From positions 21,872-85,871 of the forward strand of contig JAGPLX010000001.1 of NCBI GenBank assembly GCA_018053185.1: a DNA stretch of 64,000 bases, in the 5' to 3' direction. A program made the position numbers and the translations under genes. Numbering within the stretch: the first letter of the stretch is position 1; each line of letters begins with the position of its first letter. This document shows, in pieces, positions 41,309-50,269 of the stretch. Below the pieces are notes generated by a model that saw only the letters and a program-made list of their open reading frames with translations, was not told the DNA's origin and did no database searches. This DNA is from Syntrophobacteraceae bacterium (lineage in GTDB: Bacteria; Desulfobacterota; Syntrophobacteria; Syntrophobacterales; Syntrophobacteraceae).

Positions 41309-43537
41309 GTGGAACACAAAAAACACGAAATCTGGGCGATCTGCCTCCTGATTCTCTCACTGCTGGCCCTTTTCAGCCTCCTCTCCTATCGAGGCGGGGA
41401 CTTCGTTCACTTCGTTCCGTCTTCTTCGGAACGTATTCCACCAGCTCCGGCGAACTGGGTGGGCTCTTTTGGAGCCCACTTGGCATGGCTTCTCCTCAAG
41501 ACCCTCGGGATCGGAGCCTATGCCGTGGTGATCGTTGGATTCCTGCTGAGCTGGAGTCTATTCCGCGGACGTCTCAGCCTCTCCCATGCCTATGTGCGAT
41601 TGGGCGGAGCCGTTCTGGCGGTGCTGAGTCTGATCACTCTTGCGGCCGTCACCTCGCCTTCCCTTCATCTTTTCGGGGAGAAGATCCAGAGCGGGGGTGT
41701 TTTGGGAGCATTCTTCGCCGAGTTGCTCCTCAAGTTTTTTTATCCCCTGGGAGCCCACATTCTGCTCCTGGGTACTTTCCTGCTGGGGTTGTTGCTCAGC
41801 ACACCCATTTCCATGGAATCTTCGTGGAAATGGTCGAAGCGGATTTTACTGCATGTCGGTGAGGCAATATCGGGGGGAATCGGGCGCCTGGCGGCCTTTT
41901 TTCGGAGAAAACCCAAAGAGGGAGTCCTCGCCGCCCCTTCCCGAGTCCAAAAGGCGTCTCGTGCGCCCGGGAAATCTCCTCCTTCGGTGGAGGTACTCCC
42001 CCCTGCCTCCCTTCCCCCCAGGCCGAAGAGGACGGCCAAACAGATCCCGCCTCCCTCTTCCCCCGCGAAGATGTCCGGGCATTACCGACTACCGGATCTC
42101 GACTTGATGGATGCCTACGAGGTCGAGAACCATAAGCACGACTGGAAGAGGCTGGAAGAGAACGCTAAAATTCTCGAGGAAAAGTTGGCGGACTTCGGAG
42201 TTCAGGGCAAGGTGGTGGCCATCTCTCCGGGACCTGTCATCACCATGTATGAGTACGCTCCGGCTCCAGGAATCAAGATCAGCCGCATCGTGGGATTGGC
42301 GGACGACTTGTCCATGGCATTGAAGGCCACCAGCATTCGAGTGGTGGCTCCCATTCCCGGCAAGGCAGCCATTGGCATCGAATTGCCCAACGATCGCCGA
42401 GAGGTTGTTTCCCTTCGAACTGTGCTGGAATCCGATGCCTATGCTTCCTCCGTTTCTCCTCTGACCATTGCTCTTGGGAAAGACATCACCGGACACCCCG
42501 TGGTGGCCAATCTGGCCAAGATGCCGCACCTTCTCATTGCGGGAGCTACCGGAACCGGAAAGAGTGTCTGTATCAATACCCTTTTGAGCAGCCTCCTGTA
42601 TCGGAGAACCCCCGAGGATTTGCGGCTGCTCCTCATCGATCCCAAACGGATCGAGCTGAGCACCTACGAGGGGATTCCCCACCTGATACATCCTGTGGTG
42701 ACGGATGCAAAAATGGCCACACGAGGACTTCGATGGGCAGTGGAGGAAATGGAATTGCGGTATAAGTTGCTTGCGGATAAAAACGCCCGCAACATCGAAG
42801 GGTATAACAAGGCCATCGCCAGGGAAAAGCCTGGATCCAAGGGGGAGGGACAAGCCGGGGAAGATTCCGGATTGCCCCACCATCGGCTGCCCTATATGGT
42901 CATCGTCATCGATGAGCTTGCGGATCTCATGATGGTTGCCTCCCGAGAGGTCGAGGAATCCATCACCCGCCTGGCACAAATGGCAAGGGCGGCTGGAATC
43001 CACCTCATCCTGGCCACCCAGCGCCCCTCGGTGGATGTTCTCACCGGGATCATCAAGGCCAACATCCCTACGCGCATTTCTTTTCAGGTTTCGTCGCGAA
43101 TCGATTCACGAACCATCCTGGACACAATGGGTGCCGAGAGCCTCCTCGGGTCGGGGGATATGCTCTTCCTGCCTCCAGGAACAGCCAAACTCCAGCGAAT
43201 CCACGGAGCATTCGTATCGGAACAGGAGGTTCAGCGTCTTACCGAATTCTGGCGCCGTCAGAACCTGGTGGAAGATCCCCTCCAGGAAAGGGTTCATTTC
43301 GAGGAATCGTCTTCATCGGGCGACCTTTCCGACGAGGAGCTGGATGAGAAATATGATGAAGCCGTGCAGCTTGTTTTGGAAACCAGGCAGGCATCCATTT
43401 CCATGTTGCAAAGGCGGTTGAGGGTGGGATACAACCGAGCGGCCCGGATGATTGAAATCATGGAACAGCGGGGGATTGTGGGAGCATCGGACGGAATCAA
43501 ACCTCGTGAGGTGATCGGAAAGCGGGTTTCAGGATGA
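41309..43537 (+). CDS. ftsK: DNA translocase FtsK/SpoIIIE
   Basis: This septal motor clears the chromosome terminus at division. It has 742 residues from GTG 41309: about four N-terminal membrane helices, a short Pro/Lys-rich linker near residues 195-260, then the motor with Walker A GATGTGKSV (about 411), the DPKRIELSTYEGIPHL region, Walker B VIVIDELADLMM (about 531), and a C-terminal winged-helix gamma domain (YNRAARMIEIMEQRGIVGAS). GTG 41309 is preferred because GGAAGG lies seven bases upstream; TTG 41276 is possible and overlaps rnj. It overlaps lolA by four bases. Confidence 0.95.
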   Translation: MEHKKHEIWAICLLILSLLALFSLLSYRGGDFVHFVPSSSERIPPAPANWVGSFGAHLAWLLLKTLGIGAYAVVIVGFLLSWSLFRGRLSLSHAYVRLGGAVLAVLSLITLAAVTSPSLHLFGEKIQSGGVLGAFFAELLLKFFYPLGAHILLLGTFLLGLLLSTPISMESSWKWSKRILLHVGEAISGGIGRLAAFFRRKPKEGVLAAPSRVQKASRAPGKSPPSVEVLPPASLPPRPKRTAKQIPPPSSPAKMSGHYRLPDLDLMDAYEVENHKHDWKRLEENAKILEEKLADFGVQGKVVAISPGPVITMYEYAPAPGIKISRIVGLADDLSMALKATSIRVVAPIPGKAAIGIELPNDRREVVSLRTVLESDAYASSVSPLTIALGKDITGHPVVANLAKMPHLLIAGATGTGKSVCINTLLSSLLYRRTPEDLRLLLIDPKRIELSTYEGIPHLIHPVVTDAKMATRGLRWAVEEMELRYKLLADKNARNIEGYNKAIAREKPGSKGEGQAGEDSGLPHHRLPYMVIVIDELADLMMVASREVEESITRLAQMARAAGIHLILATQRPSVDVLTGIIKANIPTRISFQVSSRIDSRTILDTMGAESLLGSGDMLFLPPGTAKLQRIHGAFVSEQEVQRLTEFWRRQNLVEDPLQERVHFEESSSSGDLSDEELDEKYDEAVQLVLETRQASISMLQRRLRVGYNRAARMIEIMEQRGIVGASDGIKPREVIGKRVSG

Positions 43538-44313
43538 ATCAAGGGATCGAACGCGTAATGAGACGAAGCTTCTTTAGTTGGGTGCAGGGACCCATTTTGG
43601 CCTTTTGGCTGGGGGCGCATCTTACTTTGGCCTGGGCCGACGCCGGGATGAGCCTGGGCGAGATCGTGAGAAAAACTGAGGCCACATATCAACAAACCCA
43701 GGCATTTTCAGCGCGTTTCCACCAATGGACCACCTCTTCGGCCGCTCGCTCCATGGCAAGCACCGAAGCCTCGGGAACCCTCTACTACCAGAAACCCCGC
43801 CAGATGCATTGGCAGTACGACACTCCAGAGCCCCAGATCTTCGTGGCCAACAACCAATTGGCTTGGCTTTATGTCCCCTCGGAAAAAACCATATCTTTGT
43901 ACGACGCCGATACCTTTTTTTCCTCTCCCCTCGTACAGACCTTTTTCGATGGAATTCTCGAACTGAGACGTCATTTCGAGATCAGCCTGGATTCCAAGCA
44001 ATCCACCAAGCGAGTCGCGGTCTTGAAGCTGGTACCCAAAAAAGAGGACCCGAGCCTCCAGTCGCTTTTTCTCTGGATCGAGCTGGGATCCTACCAAATC
44101 AAGGCCATCGAGAGTCATGATGCCTTAGGGAATGTCAATCGAGTCACGCTGGAGTCCCAGCGAACGGTCTCCAATCTCGACCCTAAATTATTTCAGCTGG
44201 AGATCCCCCCCACCACGGTGGTTCTCGACCCAAACGGTCGGGAGCTGTCGCCCTCGGATATCGAGAACCTGAAGAAGAAGCTCGCATCCAAGCAGGAATA
44301 CGGGAATGACTGA
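43534..44313 (+). CDS. lolA: Outer-membrane lipoprotein carrier protein LolA
   Basis: LolA carries lipoproteins across the periplasm to the outer membrane, so the cell is Gram-negative. It has 259 residues: a signal peptide (WVQGPILAFWLGAHLTLAWADA), then the LolA fold with YQQTQAFSARFHQW, GTLYYQKPRQMHWQYDTPEP and NQLAWLYVPSEKTISLYD. The C-terminal 50 residues are less conserved and end in a Lys-rich helix. The ATG overlaps the ftsK stop; an internal ATG at 43558 would still leave a signal peptide. ftsK-lolA is a common gene pair. It overlaps nadA by eight bases. Confidence 0.92.
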   Translation: MNQGIERVMRRSFFSWVQGPILAFWLGAHLTLAWADAGMSLGEIVRKTEATYQQTQAFSARFHQWTTSSAARSMASTEASGTLYYQKPRQMHWQYDTPEPQIFVANNQLAWLYVPSEKTISLYDADTFFSSPLVQTFFDGILELRRHFEISLDSKQSTKRVAVLKLVPKKEDPSLQSLFLWIELGSYQIKAIESHDALGNVNRVTLESQRTVSNLDPKLFQLEIPPTTVVLDPNGRELSPSDIENLKKKLASKQEYGND

Positions 44314-45214
44314 ATCTGTGATTGACCGGATCTTGAGACTCAAAGAGGAACGTCGGGCCGTCATTCTCGCCCACAACTATCAGCCCCCTCCCATCCAAGA
44401 CATTGCGGATTTGACGGGGGATTCTCTCGAGCTCAGTCGACAGGCCGCTTCGACCGATGCCGAAGTGATCGTCTTTTGCGGCGTTGCGTTCATGGCCGAA
44501 ACCGCCGCCATTCTCAACCCGCACAAGAGAGTCCTGTTGCCTCGCCCCGATGCCGGCTGCCCTATGGCGGACATGATCTCGGCGGAGGACCTCGTGGAAG
44601 TTCGGACCCGGTATCCCGGAGTTCCCCTGGTCACCTATGTGAACTCCACCGCGGCCGTCAAGGCCGAGAGCAGCATCTGCTGCACTTCCGCCAATTCCAT
44701 CCAGGTGGTGGAATCCTTTCCGGAGGCCGATACGGTCTACATGTCTCCGGACAAGAACCTGGCCATGTATACCGCCCGCCATACCAGGAAGGTGGTGCTC
44801 TTTTGGGAGGGTTTTTGTCCCGTTCACCAAGGTCTGAGGGCCCGGGATGTCGAGAAGCGCAAGGCGGAATACCCCGATGCCCTCTTTCTCGCCCATCCCG
44901 AGTGCCGCCCCGAGGTGATTGACCTGGCCGACGCCGTGAGAAGCACCTCAGGGATGCTTCGATTCGTGAGAGAAAACTCGCACAGGTCCTTCATCATCGG
45001 AACCGAAAACGGGATTCTTTATCCTTTGCAAAAAGAGAACCCGCATACGAGCTTCCACGCGGCATCCCCCAGGATGATCTGCCCCGACATGAAGAAGACA
45101 ACCTTGGACGACGTGTGCCGGGCCCTGGAAACCCTCGAGCCGAGGGTTACCGTGCCGGAGGAGGTACGCATCCGGGCACTTCGGGCTGTGGAGCGAATGC
45201 TGACCACGGGGTAG
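44306..45214 (+). CDS. nadA: Quinolinate synthase A
   Basis: This 4Fe-4S enzyme condenses iminoaspartate with dihydroxyacetone phosphate to quinolinate, the NAD precursor. It has 302 residues. AVILAHNYQPPPIQDIADLT starts the first repeat. The three cluster cysteines are expected among GCPMADM, ICCTSANSIQ and ICPDMKKTTL; HPECRPEV and DKNLAMYTARHT are family motifs. The cluster is oxygen-sensitive, which suits an anaerobe. It overlaps lolA by eight bases; 73 bases separate it from pdxA. nadB and nadC are not in the window. Confidence 0.96.
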   Translation: MTESVIDRILRLKEERRAVILAHNYQPPPIQDIADLTGDSLELSRQAASTDAEVIVFCGVAFMAETAAILNPHKRVLLPRPDAGCPMADMISAEDLVEVRTRYPGVPLVTYVNSTAAVKAESSICCTSANSIQVVESFPEADTVYMSPDKNLAMYTARHTRKVVLFWEGFCPVHQGLRARDVEKRKAEYPDALFLAHPECRPEVIDLADAVRSTSGMLRFVRENSHRSFIIGTENGILYPLQKENPHTSFHAASPRMICPDMKKTTLDDVCRALETLEPRVTVPEEVRIRALRAVERMLTTG

Positions 45215-45287
45215 GCTTCAACCGAATCGGCAGAAACGTTTGCGGTTCTTCCACCCTCAGACAATCCGAAGAGAGGCTCCTGTCCCC

Positions 45288-46331
45288 ATGCAACCCGCAC
45301 CCGACGCATTCAAGCCGCGCATTGCCATCACCATGGGGGACCCTTGCGGCATCGGTCCGGAGATCCTGGCGAAGGTCTTGTCCTCTCCGTCCGTTTTCGA
45401 CAAGTGCACACCGGTGATCGTGGGAGACCCCGCCGCCCTCGAGCGGGCATTGACCCTTACGGGCACCAGCCTCGAGCTTCGAGTGATCCGGGAGGTCTCG
45501 CTCCCCTTCCCGCAGGAAGAAGCGGGAAAGGTCACGGTCCTTTGCCCCGGAACACTCTCCCCCGAAGATATCCGCCATGGGCATCCGTCGAGGGAAACCT
45601 GCGGGGCCGTGGTTTCGTACATCAAGGCCGCCACTCACGCCGCCATGAACGGTGCCGTCCACGCCCTCTGCACGGGTCCCATTCACAAGGCCCACCTGCA
45701 TCGTCACGGCTTCGCATTTCCCGGCCATACCGAGTTCCTACGGGAATTGACCTCGGCAAGGCATGCGGTCATGATGTTGGCCGGTCCCAGGCTTCGTGTC
45801 TCCCTGGTGACCGTACATTGTGCCCTGGCGGATGTTCCCGGGATTTTGACCCGGCAACGGATTGCGGACGCCATCCGGGTGACGGGGAAAGCCCTGGTTG
45901 CGGACTTCGGAATTCGGTCACCCAGGATCGCCGTGGCGGGGCTGAACCCTCACGCTGGGGAAGAAGGAGCCTTCGGGTGCGAGGAGGATGTGCTGATCAA
46001 ACCCGCAATCGAAGACGCGAAATCCCCCGACTGGGGTGTGTTTGGGCCCTTCTCCCCGGACACGGTGTTTCTCCGAGGTTTCCAGGGAGAATTCCATGCG
46101 GTCCTGGCCATGTATCATGACCAGGGGCTCATTCCTATAAAGCTTGTCCATTTTCATGAGGCCGTCAACGTCACCCTGGGGCTCCCCATCATTCGAACCT
46201 CGGTGGATCATGGAACAGCCTATGACCTTGCCGGGAAAGGAATCGCCGACGAAGGAAGTCTTCGCTCAGCCATTGATTTTGGCGTTTTCATGGCCCGCAA
46301 CCGGTTTTGTCTTTCCCCCTCCCGGACCTGA
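45288..46331 (+). CDS. pdxA: 4-hydroxythreonine-4-phosphate dehydrogenase
   Basis: This NAD- and metal-dependent enzyme oxidises 4-hydroxythreonine phosphate for the DXP-dependent pyridoxal phosphate pathway. It has 347 residues. TMGDPCGIGPEI lies near the N-terminus; the metal-binding histidines lie in FPGHTEF, MYHDQGLIPIK and TSVDHGTAYDLAG, and TGPIHKAHL binds the substrate. ATG 45288 has GAGAGG eleven bases upstream. The product cofactor is used by HemL and the cysteine desulfurase encoded elsewhere in this window. uvrA follows after 27 bases. Confidence 0.95.
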   Translation: MQPAPDAFKPRIAITMGDPCGIGPEILAKVLSSPSVFDKCTPVIVGDPAALERALTLTGTSLELRVIREVSLPFPQEEAGKVTVLCPGTLSPEDIRHGHPSRETCGAVVSYIKAATHAAMNGAVHALCTGPIHKAHLHRHGFAFPGHTEFLRELTSARHAVMMLAGPRLRVSLVTVHCALADVPGILTRQRIADAIRVTGKALVADFGIRSPRIAVAGLNPHAGEEGAFGCEEDVLIKPAIEDAKSPDWGVFGPFSPDTVFLRGFQGEFHAVLAMYHDQGLIPIKLVHFHEAVNVTLGLPIIRTSVDHGTAYDLAGKGIADEGSLRSAIDFGVFMARNRFCLSPSRT

Positions 46332-46358
46332 AACTTCCGCCCGGCCTGCCGGAAGACC

Positions 46359-48938
46359 ATGGACAGAATCGTCATCAAGGGTGCTCGGCAACACAATCTG
46401 AAGAACATCGATCTTTCGCTCCCCCGAAACCGCCTCATTGTCATCACGGGTGTGAGCGGATCGGGCAAGTCCTCCCTCGCCTTCGATACCCTGTTCGCCG
46501 AAGGACAAAGACGTTACCTCGAGGCCCTTGCCCTCCACCAGAGGTACTCCATCCAACGCCTGGACGCCCCGGCGGTGGATGAAATTCAGGGTCTCAGTCC
46601 GGCCGTCGCTATCGATCAGCGAAGCGTGGTTCGCAGTCCACGATCTACCGTGGGAACTCTGACGGAGATCCACGACTTCCTGCGCCTGCTGTTTGCCCAC
46701 CTCGGAACTCTTCACTGTCCCGCCTGCCGCCGGGAAGTGCATGCGACCTCAATTCCGGAGATGGTCCGGGAGGTATTCCTTTCGTGGCCCAAGGGGACTC
46801 GGCTGTTCATCCTGGCGCCCTTGGGCGAATCAAAAGAAAAAGAAATCCCAAGTCTGGTGCGGAAACTCAAGCGGGATGGTTTTGCACGGATTCGAATCAA
46901 CGGAGAGATATTGGACCTCGACCCACTCCCGCACCTGCCTCGAAGACCCGTCTATCAGATGGACGTGGTGGTGGATCGACTCATCTTGGATCCCGAAAAA
47001 CATCGGCGCCTTACAGACTCCATCGAGCTGTCGTCCAGAATCGGGGGGCAGCTGGTCAAGGTCCTTTCCCTCGATGGGGAGGAGAAGGTTTTCAGTGAGC
47101 TGTTCCGATGCACTTCCTGCGATCGGAGGTTTCCGGAGCTGACTCCCAACCTGTTTTCAACCCACCACCCCTCGGGTGCCTGTCCCGTCTGCAAAGGGTT
47201 GGGGAGGGTCTGGAGGGTGGATTCCTCGAGATCCCGGCTCACTCGTAGCTCCACGAATCAAAAGGAAGAAGAAGAGGCCGAGGAGAAATGCCGACCATTT
47301 TCTCCCGCCTGTCCAACCATCCCGTGTCCTGACTGTGAAGAAAGCGGACTCCAGCCAATCGCCCGTTCGGTGCTGTTGGGGAATCTTGCCATCCACCAGG
47401 TTTCCGCGATGGGATTCCAGCAAGTTCGCCAATGGCTGGAGAATCTCGATCTTTCTCCCTCCCAGTCCATCATTGCCGAGCGCCCGCGCAAAGAGATCCT
47501 TTCCCGGCTCCGAACCCTCGAGGAACTGGGAGTAGGATACCTGACCTTGAACCGATCCACCCAAACCCTGTCGGGAGGTGAAGCCCAGAGGGTTCGTCTC
47601 ACCCAACAGATCGGCACTCCCATGTCCGGAATCCTTTACGTTCTGGACGAGCCCAGTATCGGTCTTCATCCTCGGGACCATCAACGTCTCATGCACATCC
47701 TCCTGCGCCTTCGGGACCAGGGAAACACGGTGATTGTGGTGGAACACGACCGGGAGACCATCCTCGAGGCGGACCACGTGGTGGACCTTGGGCCGGGAGC
47801 GGGGCTCCTCGGAGGAGAGGTCCTGTTTTCGGGAAAACCCGGAGATTTGTTGGGACAACCCAACTCCTTGACCGGTCAGTACCTTTCCCGAACCAGAGAC
47901 ATTCCCGTCCCCACCAGGCGCCGCAAGCCCCAATCCGGCCATCTGCGGGTCATCGGAGCCTCCGGACATAACCTCAAGAAGATCACCGTGGACTTTCCCA
48001 TCGGTTGTCTCACATGCGTCACCGGGGTCTCCGGCTCCGGGAAGAGTACACTCGTCCTCGACACTCTCTACGCGGCCCTGGCACGACAACTTTCCGGCAG
48101 GAAAAGCCCCATGGCTCCTCTGGAAAGGATCGAGGGCGCCGACAAGATTCAAAGAGTCCTTCTCATCGATCAGCTTCCCATCGGAAAGACTCCGCGGTCC
48201 ACCCCTGCCACCTACACGGATCTGTTCGCTCACATTCGACGAATCTTTTCCCAAATCCCGGAGGCCAGGGTCAGAGGCTATGGCCCAAGCCGTTTCTCCT
48301 TCAATGTTAAAGGAGGGCGGTGTGAAGGATGCAGGGGTGAAGGGATGCAGGGTGTGGACATGGTGTTCCTGCCGAACATTTTCGTCACCTGTCCTTTATG
48401 CCGTGGCAGCCGGTTTCGAGAGGAGACCCTCGACGTGAAATTCAAGGGAAAATCCATTGCGGAGGTGCTCGAGATGACCGTGCACGAAGCAGCCGCTCTC
48501 TTCGAAAGCTTTCCGTCCGTGCGCCACAAACTGGCAGCGATGGAGGAGGTAGGATTGGGATATCTGCGCCTGGGGCAGCCGGCCACCACCTTATCCGGGG
48601 GTGAGGCACAGCGGGTGAAGATCGCAGCCGAGTTGGGCCGCCAATCCTCCGCCAACACGCTCTATATCCTGGATGAACCGACGACGGGACTTCACCTGGA
48701 TGATATCCAAAAACTCCTTCACCTGTTGCAAAGACTGGTGGATCTGGGGCATACCGTCATCCTGATCGAGCACCACCCGGACGTCATCAAAGTGGCGGAT
48801 CACCTTATCGATTTGGGTCCTGAAGGAGGTTTCGAGGGGGGGCATGTGATCGCCTGCGGAACTCCCGAGGAGGTTTGCCGGGTGGAGTCTTCATACACGG
48901 CCCACTACCTGCGGCCCCTTTTGGTGGGAAGAAGCTGA
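46359..48938 (+). CDS. uvrA: UvrA-like excinuclease ABC subunit A, short variant
   Basis: UvrA scans DNA for bulky damage and loads UvrB. This protein has 859 residues; E. coli UvrA has 940. Both ATPase modules are intact: Walker A GVSGSGKSS (31-39) and GVSGSGKST (about 558), signatures LSGGEAQRVRL (about 404) and LSGGEAQRVKI (about 745), and VLDEPSIGLHPRD and ILDEPTTGLHLDD. The UvrB-binding region (about 108-240) is recognisable. The first zinc module keeps CTSC and CPVC, but only about 45 residues, including KEEEEAEEK, replace the DNA-contacting insertion domain before CPDC. The C-terminal zinc hairpin CEGCRGEGMQG...CPLC is present. It may be the main UvrA or a specialised paralogue. Confidence 0.88.
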   Translation: MDRIVIKGARQHNLKNIDLSLPRNRLIVITGVSGSGKSSLAFDTLFAEGQRRYLEALALHQRYSIQRLDAPAVDEIQGLSPAVAIDQRSVVRSPRSTVGTLTEIHDFLRLLFAHLGTLHCPACRREVHATSIPEMVREVFLSWPKGTRLFILAPLGESKEKEIPSLVRKLKRDGFARIRINGEILDLDPLPHLPRRPVYQMDVVVDRLILDPEKHRRLTDSIELSSRIGGQLVKVLSLDGEEKVFSELFRCTSCDRRFPELTPNLFSTHHPSGACPVCKGLGRVWRVDSSRSRLTRSSTNQKEEEEAEEKCRPFSPACPTIPCPDCEESGLQPIARSVLLGNLAIHQVSAMGFQQVRQWLENLDLSPSQSIIAERPRKEILSRLRTLEELGVGYLTLNRSTQTLSGGEAQRVRLTQQIGTPMSGILYVLDEPSIGLHPRDHQRLMHILLRLRDQGNTVIVVEHDRETILEADHVVDLGPGAGLLGGEVLFSGKPGDLLGQPNSLTGQYLSRTRDIPVPTRRRKPQSGHLRVIGASGHNLKKITVDFPIGCLTCVTGVSGSGKSTLVLDTLYAALARQLSGRKSPMAPLERIEGADKIQRVLLIDQLPIGKTPRSTPATYTDLFAHIRRIFSQIPEARVRGYGPSRFSFNVKGGRCEGCRGEGMQGVDMVFLPNIFVTCPLCRGSRFREETLDVKFKGKSIAEVLEMTVHEAAALFESFPSVRHKLAAMEEVGLGYLRLGQPATTLSGGEAQRVKIAAELGRQSSANTLYILDEPTTGLHLDDIQKLLHLLQRLVDLGHTVILIEHHPDVIKVADHLIDLGPEGGFEGGHVIACGTPEEVCRVESSYTAHYLRPLLVGRS

Positions 48939-48965
48939 GTCCCTTTACGCGCTCCGGGATAACGG

Positions 48966-49598
48966 TCACACACCCAGGGACAGATGGTAGGCGATGGCGT
49001 CCAGTTTGATCGTGAAGTCCACATTCTCTACATGACAACAGTCGGGTACTTGAATCTGGACGGGGGCAAAATTCAGGATCCCGTTGATTCCAGCAAGGAC
49101 CAGCTGGTTCGCTACACTTTGGGCGGTGCTGGCCGGAGTTGCGATGATTCCGATATGCACCTCCCGTTCTCGAATGACCTCTTCACATTCATCGATGTGG
49201 TTAATGATCAAACCATTGGGAAGCCTTTTGCCGACTTTGTGTGAATCCACATCGAAAGCCGCTGTGAAAAGGTATCCGTGTTTGGTGAAATTTCCATGTC
49301 GTATCAGGGCGGAACCCAGGTTGCCCAGACCGACCATGGCAAGGTTCCAGGGACGGTTCAGTCCGAGGATCTCCTTGATTTGGTTGACCAGATCGTTGAC
49401 CCGGTAGCCGACTCCCCTCACGCCAAATTCACCGAAGTAGGCAAGATCCTTACGGATTTGAGCCGGATTGACTCCGCATTGCTTGGCAAGGCGTTCGGAG
49501 GAAATGACGTCCACTTCATCTTCCAGCAGTTCTTGCAGGGTACGCATATAGATGGAGAGCCGATTGATCGTAGCCATTGGGATTTTGGCAAATTTCAT
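48966..49598 (-). CDS. rex: Redox-sensing transcriptional repressor Rex
   Basis: Rex senses the NADH/NAD ratio and represses fermentative, respiratory or sulfate-reduction genes. It has 210 residues: an N-terminal winged helix (INRLSIYMRTLQELL, SSERLAKQCGVNPAQIRKDL, YFGEFGVRGVGY) and a Rossmann domain with MVGLGNLGSALI, FDVDSHKVGK and GIIATPASTAQSVANQLVLA. ATG 49598 gives the family start and has GAGG seven bases upstream; the frame is open to 49658. A palindrome at 49668-49694 suggests autoregulation. It is separated from uvrA by 27 bases (convergent) and follows the atp genes on the same strand. Confidence 0.95.
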   Translation of the reverse strand: MKFAKIPMATINRLSIYMRTLQELLEDEVDVISSERLAKQCGVNPAQIRKDLAYFGEFGVRGVGYRVNDLVNQIKEILGLNRPWNLAMVGLGNLGSALIRHGNFTKHGYLFTAAFDVDSHKVGKRLPNGLIINHIDECEEVIREREVHIGIIATPASTAQSVANQLVLAGINGILNFAPVQIQVPDCCHVENVDFTIKLDAIAYHLSLGV

Positions 49599-49667
49599 CC
49601 TCGAACCTCGATGATACTTTTGCCGGAACGGCGGGGATGATTTTGCGCATTCGGGCAAAAACGTGCT

Positions 49668-49694
49668 AACTATGTGATAAGATTCACATTAGTT
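49668..49694 (-). promoter_or_regulatory. Probable Rex operator upstream of rex
   Basis: ATGTGATAAGATTCACAT (49672-49689) has perfect TGTGA/TCACA half sites six bases apart. Flanking AACTA on the left and TAGTT on the right extend it to an imperfect 27-base palindrome. Rex operators have the TTGTGA-N6-TCACAA form. A CRP/FNR-family site looks similar, so the assignment rests on its position about 75 bases before rex. Confidence 0.65.
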
Positions 49695-49735
49695 CTAAAA
49701 AAAATAGGTCTGGTTGAACTCTCCCTTTGGGCAGC

Positions 49736-49776
49736 GGGAAACGGGTCGCCGGAGATCGCCCGAGAGCCCGTTTCCC
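49736..49776 (-). terminator. Hairpin downstream of atpE
   Basis: GGGAAACGGG (49736-49745) and CCCGTTTCCC (49767-49776) are perfect complements with a 21-base loop. On the minus strand the hairpin follows the atpE stop by 28 bases and probably ends the atp transcript, although the T-run (TTTT) occurs only on the plus-strand side. Confidence 0.6.
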
Positions 49777-49803
49777 TTTTCCGCTCCAAACTGCACGAGA
49801 GCC

Positions 49804-50175
49804 TTATTTGGCCAGACCTACGAAAGTTTGAATGAGTTTGGATACAGGATTCGCGTAAATGAGAATCAACGAGATGACTAGGGCGTAAATCGAGAGAGAC
49901 TCGATCATGGCCAAGCCGATCAGCATGGTGACCGTCACCTTACCAGAAGCGTCGGGGTTGCGCGCGATCCCTTCGACTGCGCCTTTCACCGCCATCCCTT
50001 GGCCGATTCCGCATCCAAAGGCTGCGATGGCGATGCCCAAACCCGCGGCCACTGCCGAATAGACAAAGAAGCGAAGTCCCTCGGCCTTGTCCGAAGCCCC
50101 CGCGTCCGCAGCAAAAGCCAGGGTGGTGAGACCCAGTACCAACAGTGTCGTGAGCAACCCTACCTTCCTCGTCAT
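49804..50175 (-). CDS. atpE: ATP synthase Fo subunit c, with N-terminal leader
   Basis: This is the rotor-ring subunit of the F-type ATP synthase. It has 123 residues, longer than the usual 70-90, because a signal-like segment ([19 protein letters not shown]) precedes the two-helix hairpin. Helix 1 contains GCGIGQG, the loop ARNPDA is conserved, and helix 2 contains the ion-binding Glu92 in [19 protein letters not shown]. Gln59, Glu92, Ser93 and Tyr97 have the same spacing as the sodium ligands of Ilyobacter c subunits, so sodium coupling is plausible. ATG 50175 has a perfect AAGGAGGT site. It is the last gene of the atpZ-atpI-atpB-atpE set. Confidence 0.95.
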   Translation of the reverse strand: MTRKVGLLTTLLVLGLTTLAFAADAGASDKAEGLRFFVYSAVAAGLGIAIAAFGCGIGQGMAVKGAVEGIARNPDASGKVTVTMLIGLAMIESLSIYALVISLILIYANPVSKLIQTFVGLAK

Positions 50176-50269
50176 AATCCGACCTCCTTCGTATGGGTGA
50201 AACATTAAAAATGGTTGAGTGGATGAGAATATATCAAAGCGGCCTTTCCTCCAGACCCGTACCGCCGGA

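Noticed and set aside
46359..48938. Frameshift or assembly error as cause of the short UvrA
   Set aside because: The frame is continuous, the linker is in frame and flanked by intact CxxC motifs, so an in-frame natural reduction is more likely.
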